NCBI GenBank assembly: GCA_003454605.1
Contig: DMKD01000362.1
Coordinates: 1 to 21,921 of the forward strand
Length of the DNA: 21,921 nt
Source: Spirochaeta sp.
Lineage (GTDB): Bacteria > Spirochaetota > Spirochaetia > UBA9216
Direction: 5' to 3'
Part shown: piece after piece, positions 5,671 through 12,315 of the stretch
Position numbering within the stretch: position 1 is the stretch's first letter
How the letters are laid out: every line of letters starts with the position of its first letter
The notes under the pieces: model-generated
Databases searched by the model: none
What the model was told of the DNA's origin: nothing
What the model saw: the letters and a program-made list of their open reading frames with translations, nothing else
Made by a program: the position numbers and the translations under genes

Positions 5671-7466
5671 ACAGCTTAACAGGAAAAATACTGAAGGTTG
5701 ATCTGAGCTCAGGACAGATCAGCGATATGAAAACCCCTGTAGAATGGGTTGACCTGTATACCGGCCAGAAGGGTCTTGGCTCAAGAATACTGATGGAAGA
5801 CGTAAGTCCTGCGACAGAGCCCTACTCACCCGAGAATAAGGTAGTACTTACAACATCCGTCATGGGTGGAACTATCGTTGCCTGTTCATCAAAACTGGCG
5901 ATAACAACCAAGTCTCCGCTTTCAGGAACCATCTCCGACGGTTCGGTAGGCGGACACACCGGTGCCGAACTCAAATATGCCGGATTCGACGCGGTAGACA
6001 TCAAGGGCAAAGCAGATAAACTTTCATACCTTTTTATCACCGATGAAAAGGTTGAGATTCGTGATGCTGCGTCACTGAAGGGCCTCGGAACCTTCGCCGT
6101 TGATGCGAAACTCAAAGAGGAAATCGGTGACGAAGAGCTAAAAATTCTGGCAATTGGTCCTGCCGGTGAGAATCTTGTACCCTACTCCTGTATTTCTTCA
6201 GAAAAATACCGGCAGCTGGGCCGCGGCGGCATCGCGGCTGTCATGGGAAGCAAAAATCTGAAGGCGATAGCAATAAGGGGGAAACTGGACGTATGCGTAA
6301 ATGACCTCAAGGGTCTTCTGAAATATTCAAAAGAAGTAACCGAACGCGATGAAGTAACAGCCGACGACAATGAGATCTACGATCTTGGAACAACCTGCCT
6401 GGTCGATTACAGTCAGGAATCGGGCCTTCTTCCTACTAGGAATTTCCAGGAAGGCACATTCGAAGATGCCGAGCAGATTAACGGTCAGGCTTTCAAGGAT
6501 GTTAGAAAAAACAAAAAGGGCTGCTTTTCATGCGGAATTGCCTGCGGCAACTATGTAGAGGAAGGCGACACATCAGTAGAGGGTCCGGAATATGAAACTA
6601 TTGTATTAGGCGGATCATCTATCGGTAACGGAAGCAGGAAAAAACTCATTGAGTTTAACTCAATTTGTGATGACCTTGGACTCGATACAATATCAGCCGG
6701 CGGAACTATTGCCTACATGATGGAAGCAACCCAAAAAGGCGTTCATGACTTCGACATCAGATTCGGCGAGATGGACAAAGCCCTTAACATGCTCGAAAAG
6801 ATTGCCAACCGCGACGGTATCGGTGATGAAGCTGCGCTCGGTTCAAAAGCAATGTCGGAAAAATACGGCGGCGAAGACTTTGCCATCCAGGTTAAGGGAC
6901 TCGAACTGCCCGGTTATGACCCCAGAGGTTCATGGGCAATGGGAATTGCATATGTAACAGCACCGCGAGGCGGATGTCATATGTCATCCTACCCCATTGC
7001 TGAAGAAGCCTGGGGCGAGCTTGATCCCTTTACCTTTGAAGGCAAGGGCAAACTGGTTGCCGACATGCAGAACTCACAGTTCTGTAAGTTTTCTATGGGT
7101 GTCTGCGACTTCTGGCCGATAGACGACGAGACTCTCGGACGTCTGTTCGAACTCAGCTACGGCGGCGAATGGCCGGCAGACAAGGTTTATAAAACCGGCG
7201 AGCGCGTGTTCAACCTGCAGAGGATGTTCAACATCATGGCCGGCTTCGACCGAACTGAAGACAAGCTTCCCGGACGTTTCCATAAGGAACTCCTGAAAGC
7301 AGGACCGCCCAAAGACATTGCCTACACAAAAGAGGCCTTTGATGCGGCTATGGATGAATACTACGCCTACCGCGGCTGGGACGAACGCGGCCGCCCGACG
7401 GTTGAAAAGCTCGTAGAACTCGGTATCGAGCCCAAGTTCATTGAAGCCTACAAAGCAGTATTGTAA
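5667..7466 (+). CDS. Tungsten-dependent aldehyde ferredoxin oxidoreductase
   Basis: Oxidises aldehydes to carboxylic acids (or the reverse) with a bis-pterin tungsten centre and one 4Fe-4S cluster, coupled to ferredoxin. I chose ATG 5667 (599 aa, MNSLTGKILKVDLSSGQ) because it matches the usual AOR N-terminus and overlaps the ferredoxin stop; an upstream ATG at 5607 is inside the ferredoxin reading region. Cluster cysteines are visible as C286-x2-C289-x3-C293 and C490, close to the Pyrococcus AOR spacing. Also present: GRGGIAAVMGSKNLKAIAI (185-203), the pterin motif DDLGLD (335-340) and APRGGCHMSSYP (432-443). The second pterin motif (DxxGxC in Pyrococcus, from memory) reads FSMGVC (485-490) and lacks the Asp. 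Physiological substrate is unknown; the length is standard. Confidence 0.95.
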   Translation: MNSLTGKILKVDLSSGQISDMKTPVEWVDLYTGQKGLGSRILMEDVSPATEPYSPENKVVLTTSVMGGTIVACSSKLAITTKSPLSGTISDGSVGGHTGAELKYAGFDAVDIKGKADKLSYLFITDEKVEIRDAASLKGLGTFAVDAKLKEEIGDEELKILAIGPAGENLVPYSCISSEKYRQLGRGGIAAVMGSKNLKAIAIRGKLDVCVNDLKGLLKYSKEVTERDEVTADDNEIYDLGTTCLVDYSQESGLLPTRNFQEGTFEDAEQINGQAFKDVRKNKKGCFSCGIACGNYVEEGDTSVEGPEYETIVLGGSSIGNGSRKKLIEFNSICDDLGLDTISAGGTIAYMMEATQKGVHDFDIRFGEMDKALNMLEKIANRDGIGDEAALGSKAMSEKYGGEDFAIQVKGLELPGYDPRGSWAMGIAYVTAPRGGCHMSSYPIAEEAWGELDPFTFEGKGKLVADMQNSQFCKFSMGVCDFWPIDDETLGRLFELSYGGEWPADKVYKTGERVFNLQRMFNIMAGFDRTEDKLPGRFHKELLKAGPPKDIAYTKEAFDAAMDEYYAYRGWDERGRPTVEKLVELGIEPKFIEAYKAVL

Positions 7467-7514
7467 TAGAGTGTTTTAAATGTGAATCCGCATTGTTGGA
7501 CAACATATTTCAAA

Positions 7515-7545
7515 GCGGTCTCCTACCCGGAGGCCGTCTTTTTTT
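7515..7545 (+). terminator. Rho-independent terminator of the AOR operon
   Basis: CGGTCTCC (from 7516) pairs with GGAGGCCG (ending 7536) with one G-U pair and a short loop, followed by TCTTTTTTT. It ends the ferredoxin-AOR transcript before the next promoter. Confidence 0.85.
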
Positions 7546-7607
7546 CGGGGAACAGCAAGGGCCAAATATTACCTTTTTACTTTCTGTTTATCATGAATTG
7601 AACATGC

Positions 7608-7613
7608 TATACT
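7608..7613 (+). promoter_or_regulatory. -10 box of the DUF3783/MBL unit, probably leaderless
   Basis: TATACT (7608-7613) lies just 6 nt before the ATG at 7620. No Shine-Dalgarno is present in the preceding 40 nt. The -35 region is weak (CTGTTT at 7584-7589, 18 nt upstream). The arrangement matches the leaderless layout at proC and at 10166. Confidence 0.5.
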
Positions 7614-7619
7614 TACCCC

Positions 7620-7832
7620 ATGGAAGACAAAGTAATATTTATTAACGGATTCACACAGGACGAAACAGTAGCAATAATGCGAGCTGTAAAAGCGGTTATT
7701 GCTGACCCGGGTGGAACAGCCTTTTCAATGGGTACTCCCACAAACCGGGATTGGGTAATCAAGGATCTCATCAAAGAGGTCCGGGAAGAGCATGAGTATA
7801 TGAAAAAAAACGCGAAACCAAAAACGGATTAA
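7620..7832 (+). CDS. DUF3783-family small protein
   Basis: A 70-aa acidic, soluble protein of unknown function. It begins MEDKVIFINGFTQDE and contains the DUF3783-type stretch from a beta-strand and helix (residues 5-28) to GTPTNRDWVIKDLIKEVREE. Family recognition is from memory of the TPTN-x-W-x(4)-L-x(5)-EEH pattern. It is followed after 4 nt by the metallo-hydrolase gene, so the two are co-transcribed and probably translationally coupled, since neither has a Shine-Dalgarno. It lies directly after the AOR operon but behind a strong terminator. Confidence 0.65.
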   Translation: MEDKVIFINGFTQDETVAIMRAVKAVIADPGGTAFSMGTPTNRDWVIKDLIKEVREEHEYMKKNAKPKTD

Positions 7833-7836
7833 TAAT

Positions 7837-8709
7837 ATGAAAACAAAATTTACATTTCTCATGGATGATAAACCAGGAGAAGCTCTTCTTAACGAACACG
7901 GTCTTTCAATCCTGATTGATACGGGTAAGCACAGAATACTCTTCGATACGGGGCAAAGCAGCCGTTTTGCATCGAATGCTGAAAATCTCGACATTGATCT
8001 TGGAACCGTTGATCTAGCCATGATTTCACATGGTCATTACGATCACGGAGGGGGACTGCCTGCTTTCTTTGAGCGAAACGAGTCAGCACCGGTTTGGATA
8101 CACAGTAAAGCAGCGCTACCGATCTATTACAGCACAAACAAAGGTGGTCGGACACGCTATGTCGGTATAAAAGAAGAGACATTTTCAGATTATAAAGACA
8201 GATTCATTTTTACAGATTCTGCCGTTACGCCGGCCGAAGGAATACACATTATTCCAGGTACGGATGTCCCAGGCCGGGGTCCAATTTATAAAGATGGTTC
8301 ACTGTACCTGAAAGAAGGCGATGTTGAGAGTATCGAGACCTTTGATCATGAGATATTCATGGTCATCGAACGGGAAGAAGATATTATCCTTATTTCAGGA
8401 TGCTCTCATAATAATATCGTCGCTATCATCAAGCATGTACGAGAATTGTTTTCTGAAAAGAGGCTGACTGCAGTTATCGGCGGGTTTCATTTACCCGACC
8501 TCGCCGGATACAACAGTAAACATGAATCTGCTGCGAAAAAAACAGCCGGGGATTTAAACATTATTGTCAGTGAAATTAACACTCTTGAATCTTCACTACC
8601 CTTCTATTACACCGGACACTGCACCGGCGACAGGGCAAAAGTGATATTAAAAGAAGTATTAGGGGATAAAATTGATTTTTTCCATGCCGGATACTCTTTT
8701 TTATTATGA
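7837..8709 (+). CDS. Metallo-beta-lactamase-fold hydrolase, dihydropterin-type (MJ0301-like)
   Basis: A 290-aa cytosolic enzyme of the branch annotated as 7,8-dihydropterin-6-yl-methyl-aminobenzene phosphate synthase. The two-metal site is visible: HGHYDH (65-70), SGCSH (H191), GGFHL (H218) and YYTGHCTG (H261). The N-terminal LSILIDTGKHRILFDTGQSS and the late GGFHLP and HCTGD blocks are typical of this branch rather than of glyoxalase II or beta-lactamases. In archaea relatives act on methanopterin precursors; in bacteria the substrate is generally unknown. Position next to a tungstopterin enzyme suggests a pterin-related role, but that is inference. The ATG has no Shine-Dalgarno and follows the DUF3783 stop by 4 nt. 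No terminator is evident right after it. Confidence 0.82.
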   Translation: MKTKFTFLMDDKPGEALLNEHGLSILIDTGKHRILFDTGQSSRFASNAENLDIDLGTVDLAMISHGHYDHGGGLPAFFERNESAPVWIHSKAALPIYYSTNKGGRTRYVGIKEETFSDYKDRFIFTDSAVTPAEGIHIIPGTDVPGRGPIYKDGSLYLKEGDVESIETFDHEIFMVIEREEDIILISGCSHNNIVAIIKHVRELFSEKRLTAVIGGFHLPDLAGYNSKHESAAKKTAGDLNIIVSEINTLESSLPFYYTGHCTGDRAKVILKEVLGDKIDFFHAGYSFLL

Positions 8710-8734
8710 AAACCTCATTATTACCAGCTTAGTG

Positions 8735-8764
8735 TTGACATGACAACAAAACAGGGTTTATTAT
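8735..8764 (+). promoter_or_regulatory. Near-consensus promoter of a small transcription unit
   Basis: A perfect TTGACA (8735-8740) and TATTAT (8759-8764) are 18 nt apart. Transcription should start near 8771 and reach the strong terminator at 8884-8915, giving a transcript of about 145 nt. It is the best-matching promoter in the window. Confidence 0.7.
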
Positions 8765-8798
8765 AAACCATAATTTTTACGAAGGAGACAGATAAACG

Positions 8799-8861
8799 AT
8801 GATCAGATTAATCAATTTTTCAGCTTATACACTAGTATTTGTCAAAGGAGATCTGTCGTAA
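8799..8861 (+). CDS. 20-aa micro-ORF of unknown function
   Basis: ATG at 8799, TAA at 8859-8861, preceded by GAAGGAGAC (Shine-Dalgarno AAGGAG, 11 nt from the ATG). The peptide begins MIRLINFSAYTL and ends VFVKGDLS: a hydrophobic middle with one Arg, one Lys and one Asp. It has no run of a single amino acid as expected of a classical attenuator leader peptide. The ORF sits alone between a near-consensus promoter and a strong terminator. It could be a small membrane-active peptide, a leader peptide or an accidental ORF in a small RNA. I do not recognise it. Confidence 0.4.
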   Translation: MIRLINFSAYTLVFVKGDLS

Positions 8862-8883
8862 TCATTATTTAATTTGAATGACT

Positions 8884-8915
8884 GCCGCAGTTCTCACGAA
8901 CTGCGGCTTTTTTTT
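8884..8915 (+). terminator. Strong intrinsic terminator
   Basis: GCCGCAGTTC (8884-8893) and GAACTGCGGC (8898-8907) form a perfect 10-bp stem with loop TCAC, followed by eight T (8908-8915). Confidence 0.9.
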
Positions 8916-8940
8916 GCTCACAGAGGTGGAGCAAATTTTA
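8913..8940 (+). other. Second hairpin directly after the terminator
   Basis: TTTGCTC (8913-8919) pairs with GAGCAAA (8929-8935) around a 9-nt loop and is followed by TTTTA. Its 5' arm overlaps the T-tract of the preceding terminator, so the two structures compete in part. Confidence 0.45.
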
Positions 8941-8944
8941 ATTG

Positions 8945-8990
8945 AGCCGTAAACAAGAAGTGTAAAACTTACTATGTTTGCGGCTTTTTT
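8945..8990 (+). terminator. Third hairpin, terminator-like
   Basis: AGCCGTAAACA (8945-8955) pairs with TGTTTGCGGCT (8975-8985) with one G-U wobble, then T6 (8985-8990). It sits 30 nt after the first terminator with no promoter between them, so it either backs it up or attenuates read-through into the gene at 9040. Confidence 0.7.
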
Positions 8991-9039
8991 ATTCCCGTAC
9001 CGATGCGCAGCGGAAAGGGATATCAAGGAGGAGGAAAAA

Positions 9040-9246
9040 ATGTTAGCAGATAGTTTTAACTATAAACTTGCTGCAGGGCTTCACCGGGAGAGACTCGCTG
9101 AAGCAGCATCAATCAGGTTTGCAATTAAGGCCAGGAAGGCTGAAAAAGAAGCTAAAAAACGTCATTCCGCCGTATTCACGGAAGTCAGGCTGAAATACAG
9201 AATCGGCAGACAACTGATTGCGATCGGCGAAAGAATGACGGCATGA
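9040..9246 (+). CDS. Small basic helical protein, unknown function
   Basis: A 68-aa protein. I chose ATG 9040 because ATCAAGGAGGAGG lies just upstream; the frame is open back to 8974 but that start falls inside a terminator hairpin. The sequence starts MLADSFNYKLAAGLHRERL and is rich in Ala, Lys, Arg and Glu (IKARKAEKEAKKRHS, residues 30-44), so it should be mostly helical, basic and soluble, possibly nucleic-acid binding. There are no Cys residues, membrane segments or recognised motifs. No promoter is evident after the 8990 terminator, so it may depend on read-through. Coding status rests mainly on the strong ribosome binding site. Confidence 0.5.
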   Translation: MLADSFNYKLAAGLHRERLAEAASIRFAIKARKAEKEAKKRHSAVFTEVRLKYRIGRQLIAIGERMTA

Positions 9247-9261
9247 CCTGAATGGAAAAAA

Positions 9262-9303
9262 ATCAAGGAGGAGAAACCTATGATGAGAGATATTAACAGT
9301 TAG
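9262..9303 (+). other. Seven-codon ORF with a copied ribosome-binding region
   Basis: ATCAAGGAGGAG (9262-9273) exactly repeats 9022-9033. It is followed by ATGATGAGAG and a stop at 9301-9303 (product MMRDINS). GCTGC-TT-GCAGC and a T-rich run follow at 9303-9327. It may be the remains of a duplicated gene start, or a minimal translated leader. The rest of 9304-9394 shows no other feature. Confidence 0.35.
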
Positions 9304-9394
9304 CTGCTTGCAGCGAATATTTTTTACCGTCTGCATAACGCGGGCGGTTATTATACTTATTTGAGGACATTGATCCTTTCTGCTTAATAATGAA

Positions 9395-9429
9395 AAACGG
9401 CTGCATCGATAGGAAGCAGCCGTTTATGT
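9395..9429. terminator. Bidirectional terminator between the small genes and the DUF2147 gene
   Basis: AAACGGCTGC (9395-9404) and GCAGCCGTTT (9416-9425) form a perfect 10-bp stem with an 11-nt loop. A-rich sequence on the left gives a T5 run for minus-strand transcripts (after the DUF2147 gene), and TTTATGTTTT follows on the plus side. Confidence 0.75.
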
Positions 9430-9448
9430 TTTAAAAAGAATATTCTAG

Positions 9449-9994
9449 CTATTTTTTCAATTTGGGAATTTCAGGTTTGAAATTCTTCCAGTCAGGGATT
9501 ACAAATCCATCCGGAAACTCAGCGTTATCCATAGGATACCAGGTTTGGTTTCTACCGAAGAAGAGGATTTTACCCCTTACAATGAGTGTTTCACCCTCTT
9601 TCCAGAGTTGACAGTCGTAAATACCGGGTTTATCTTCTTCCGCATCACCCGGATCCATTATCTTGCCGCCGCCCCATTTTTTACCTTTGTCCTTCATATC
9701 CCAAATTATCGTAAGAGCATTGAAGGCGGGATCACCAACCAGATACGGGGAAGTATTAAGCTGACGATACATATCATCATCAATATATTCACCCTCATCA
9801 TCGAATGACGCAATAACACGGCCATAGATCTTGCCCTGATATTTATAGACGGCTACTACCCCTTTAGGATTACCCGTCTCATCATCGACAGTCTTCCAGA
9901 GCCCGGTAATATCCTCAGCTGCAAAAACTGCTGCAGGCAATATAAGGCAAATCACAATAATTGAGAGCAAGACTCGTAAAAATCTTTTATTCAT
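9449..9994 (-). CDS. Secreted DUF2147-family protein
   Basis: A 181-aa protein with a Sec signal peptide: MNKR, a hydrophobic stretch (5-22) and a likely cut at VFA/AED (after residue 25). The mature part opens ITGLWKTVDDETGNPKGVV and continues IYGRVIASF, ALTIIWDMK, GGKIMDPGD, WKEGETLIVRGKI and FGRNQTWYP. This is the lipocalin-like DUF2147 layout found in periplasmic proteins of uncertain function, which may bind small ligands. ATG 9994 is chosen because GGAGG lies 5 nt upstream and it begins the signal peptide; an 18-codon extension upstream adds a non-signal-like start. It is monocistronic, with a bidirectional terminator after it. Confidence 0.82.
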   Translation of the reverse strand: MNKRFLRVLLSIIVICLILPAAVFAAEDITGLWKTVDDETGNPKGVVAVYKYQGKIYGRVIASFDDEGEYIDDDMYRQLNTSPYLVGDPAFNALTIIWDMKDKGKKWGGGKIMDPGDAEEDKPGIYDCQLWKEGETLIVRGKILFFGRNQTWYPMDNAEFPDGFVIPDWKNFKPEIPKLKK

Positions 9995-10128
9995 TGATTC
10001 CTCCATTTCTGTTGAAGTAATTTTAAAACAGGTTTGCGGAAAAACCAAATATTTTTTATATTAATTTCCTTTTTTGGTTGCTATAATCAGACTTTCAATG
10101 ACATCTGTTACGAGCCTGAATTTCATTG

Positions 10129-10158
10129 TTGACAGATCGACTGCGAATCAACTATCCT
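10129..10158 (+). promoter_or_regulatory. Promoter of the B12-activation-domain gene, probably leaderless
   Basis: A perfect TTGACA (10129-10134) and TATCCT (10153-10158) are 18 nt apart. The ATG at 10166 begins 7 nt after the -10 box, where transcription itself should start. No Shine-Dalgarno is present. A separate TATAAT at 10082-10087 has no good -35 partner. Confidence 0.65.
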
Positions 10159-10165
10159 CATTTTA

Positions 10166-10870
10166 ATGGCAACCGAACAATTGTTTCAAATTGATAAGGA
10201 AAATCTTCCTATACTGGATGAAATCTTCTCATCCTTAACTAAGATGGATCAGACTGTTCTCAGGGAAAAGTTTGGGACAAAAGTTGAAGAGCTGAAACAG
10301 CAGGTCAAAGACAATTTTCAGCCGATCGGAATTTTAAAGAGATGTAAGATAGAAAATATCACTGAAGATGAAATTACACTCAATAACGGTACTGTGTTCA
10401 GCGGCAAGTTCCCCGATTATTACATACGGACCTGTTCTGAATTAGCCGTTTATCAAATAACGATAGGCGAACCACAGCAGGCTGAGTTTACAGACTCGGT
10501 ATTTGATGAATATATAGTAGATGCCTGGAAGTCAGCCTTTATCGAATCGGCCTTCTTTCAATTTTATCAATTGTGCAGAGCTCAGATTACAGCCGAAGGG
10601 AATTTCACCCTTCCTGAGTTCTCTCCCGGCTATGAAGGATTTCCGCTTGAGAATCAGCGACAGTTATTTGATATTTTCACAGAAAACAATCTTGGTTTAA
10701 CCCTGAGCCCGCAATTCCTCATGCTTCCTCTGAAATCACTTTCCGGCCTGATTGGTATAACAAAGCAAAAACCCACCGATGAATATAATCCGTGTGAGAT
10801 ATGCGGCATGCAGAACGACTGCACATACAGCGGAAAATGCAGTTACCGCACAGCCCTCTACTCATCATGA
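10166..10870 (+). CDS. Free-standing B12-dependent methionine synthase activation-domain protein
   Basis: A 234-aa cytosolic protein matching the MetH C-terminal reactivation domain, which binds AdoMet to re-methylate oxidised cobalamin. Family segments seen: ELAVYQITIGE, FSPGYEGFPLENQRQLFDIF (SPGY motif and following helix) and LMLPLKSLSGLIGI. The rest of MetH (homocysteine, folate and cobalamin domains) is absent from the window. The protein ends with a Cys-rich tail, C210-x2-C213-x5-C219-x5-C225, which could bind iron-sulfur or zinc. Stand-alone proteins of this type accompany split methionine synthases or corrinoid methyltransferases; which partner applies here is unknown. It appears to be leaderless and monocistronic. 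Confidence 0.82.
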   Translation: MATEQLFQIDKENLPILDEIFSSLTKMDQTVLREKFGTKVEELKQQVKDNFQPIGILKRCKIENITEDEITLNNGTVFSGKFPDYYIRTCSELAVYQITIGEPQQAEFTDSVFDEYIVDAWKSAFIESAFFQFYQLCRAQITAEGNFTLPEFSPGYEGFPLENQRQLFDIFTENNLGLTLSPQFLMLPLKSLSGLIGITKQKPTDEYNPCEICGMQNDCTYSGKCSYRTALYSS

Positions 10871-10895
10871 CCGCATCCTTAAAATTCAAATAAAA

Positions 10896-10925
10896 AGCCG
10901 CCCGGAATGGCAGTACCGGACGGCT
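10896..10925. terminator. Hairpin terminator between convergent genes
   Basis: AGCCG-C-CCGG (10896-10904) pairs with CCGG-A-CGGCT (10916-10925), with one C/A mismatch and a loop of about 11 nt. AAAAA precedes it and AAATTATT follows, so the T-tract is better for minus-strand transcription. It lies between the B12-activation gene and the oxidoreductase. Confidence 0.55.
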
Positions 10926-10963
10926 AAATTATTGAAGGATGTGGAAACTCCACAAATATGGAC

Positions 10964-10986
10964 AAAAAACTCCTTCGGAGTATTTT
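10964..10986 (-). terminator. Terminator of the saccharopine-dehydrogenase-family gene
   Basis: Right after the minus-strand stop, ACTCC (10981-10977) pairs with GGAGT (10973-10969) around a 3-nt loop, followed by a run of T on the minus strand (10969-10964). The stem is short but well placed. Confidence 0.6.
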
Positions 10987-12206
10987 TAGTAAAGTCTGGT
11001 TTCTACAACTTCATCTACAAGAATATCGAGCTTTGCAGCTTCGCTGAGATAGTAATCTCTTTCCTTGTCTTCAAGGCATTCCGGTGGAAAACAACCCTTT
11101 GTATTTATTACATCGTTCACAAACATCTTTGTGAACAGGAATGCAGCCTGACCAGTGAAGTATGATTCATGTGTAATGCCGGCTTTTTCGAATGCATCAG
11201 TGAGACCAGGTGCATAACAGTAAAGATCTACCCGGCTTGTTTTTCCGTCTTTCTTTCCGGTTACACGTACAAGAAATACGCCGTCCTCAGAGACCATGCC
11301 TTCATCAAGTACAGCCTTGATTTCGTCGGCATACTTTGGTGCAGGAGGTGTCAGTTTGGAGATAATATCCATAGGAACAATATCTGTTCCCTTGACATTC
11401 AGAACCTCATCAGAAAGAAGTCCCATCTTATAAAGTGATTCTGCAAGTTCCAGCCCGGGACCACCGTAACGGAAGTTAACCTCTTTTACGCCTTTGAGAA
11501 CCTTGTCAGCGAGCAGCCCCATCGTTACAGGTTCTTCATGTTCATGGTCAGTCATTCTCTTTAGACCCGCTCCCTTGAATTCTGTCATCTGCGGATTGTT
11601 AAAGGGTTTAACGCGTTTGAACTCGCCGTCTTTATAAACAATGGGTTCCGCAGCCATATCGGCAAATGCAGTCTCAGGTGACCACCAGAACGGAATAAAC
11701 TTCTTTGACCATATTTCGTCGTAAACAAAAATATCTATCCTGTCAACATTGTCGAGTTTTTCAACACCATGTCTTGTTAAAACATTGGCCATACCCGGTG
11801 CTGAGCCGGTATTTATAAGCGCAGTTAATCCTTTTGCTTCAAATTCTGATGTTCTGCCGAGACATCTCTTAACTGCTGATACAAAATCAGTATCACTTAC
11901 AGGTCCTGATGCCAGATCCTGATAACAGGCTCCTACTTTAAGTGCTGCATCCATAACATTCATGTTGAAATCAGGAGCAAGCCCGTTCACAATAAGATCA
12001 CAGCCTTCTGCAGCAGCTACTATCTCATCTACATTTTTAGCATTAAGCTGTACAGCCCTGGCCTTCTTCAACTGGCCGGCAACAGTTTTAGCTGCCTTTT
12101 CATCGTAATCTGCACAGATTACCTCAGATACATTTGCTTCTTCATCAAGCCTCTTTGCAATGGTGCTTCCCTGCGCACCTACACCAACAACTATTACCTT
12201 TTTCAT
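10986..12206 (-). CDS. Saccharopine dehydrogenase-family NAD(P)-dependent oxidoreductase
   Basis: A 406-aa cytosolic protein with an N-terminal Rossmann fold (MKKVIVVGVGAQGSTIAKRL, GxGxxG at 8-13), ICADYDEKAA near residue 30 and the LYS9-type CYQDLASGP segment (about 93-101). It belongs to the saccharopine dehydrogenase/carboxynorspermidine dehydrogenase group, which forms or splits secondary amines between an amino acid and an aldehyde or keto acid. Substrate is unknown; I could not place it as a true saccharopine or carboxynorspermidine enzyme. A Shine-Dalgarno GAGGTGAG lies 6-7 nt before the ATG. It shares its neighbourhood with an amino-acid-type symporter and an aminotransferase, suggesting amino acid conversion. 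A palindrome near its promoter may bind a regulator. Confidence 0.8.
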   Translation of the reverse strand: MKKVIVVGVGAQGSTIAKRLDEEANVSEVICADYDEKAAKTVAGQLKKARAVQLNAKNVDEIVAAAEGCDLIVNGLAPDFNMNVMDAALKVGACYQDLASGPVSDTDFVSAVKRCLGRTSEFEAKGLTALINTGSAPGMANVLTRHGVEKLDNVDRIDIFVYDEIWSKKFIPFWWSPETAFADMAAEPIVYKDGEFKRVKPFNNPQMTEFKGAGLKRMTDHEHEEPVTMGLLADKVLKGVKEVNFRYGGPGLELAESLYKMGLLSDEVLNVKGTDIVPMDIISKLTPPAPKYADEIKAVLDEGMVSEDGVFLVRVTGKKDGKTSRVDLYCYAPGLTDAFEKAGITHESYFTGQAAFLFTKMFVNDVINTKGCFPPECLEDKERDYYLSEAAKLDILVDEVVETRLY

Positions 12207-12256
12207 TCTGCTCTCACCTCAATTAAACCTTACGGCCGTTTCAGGCATTTCACCTG

Positions 12257-12302
12257 TTTATATTTTGAAAAGGTATTTTGATTCGAACGGAATATTCGAA
12301 TC
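12257..12302 (-). promoter_or_regulatory. Possible operator and -10 box of the oxidoreductase gene
   Basis: GATTCGAA (12280-12287) and TTCGAATC (12295-12302) form a perfect 8-bp inverted repeat with a 7-bp spacer. On the minus strand a TATAAA lies at 12262-12257, so a start near 12250 would put the repeat's centre around -41, a classic activator position. No good -35 box is present, which fits activation. The binding protein is unknown; the large regulator at 15717 is one candidate. Confidence 0.45.
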
Positions 12303-12315
12303 TCAGATTAGAATC

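Larger units (their letters stand above)
8771..8915 (+). ncRNA. Predicted short transcript (small RNA or micropeptide mRNA)
   Basis: Bounded by the 8735-8764 promoter and the perfect-stem terminator at 8884-8915. The transcript, about 145 nt, would contain the 20-codon ORF and little else. Whether it works as an RNA or through the peptide cannot be decided from sequence. The 330 bp from 8710 to 9039 hold only this unit, two further hairpins and the ribosome-binding region of the next small gene. Confidence 0.4.

Noticed and set aside
8974..9039. N-terminal extension of the small basic protein to 90 aa
   Set aside because: The upstream ATG lies inside the third hairpin; the strong Shine-Dalgarno points to ATG 9040.
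10779..11165. 128-aa plus-strand ORF over the convergent terminator region
   Set aside because: Overlaps the end of the B12-activation gene in another frame, spans hairpin terminators and the oxidoreductase 3' end; no protein features.
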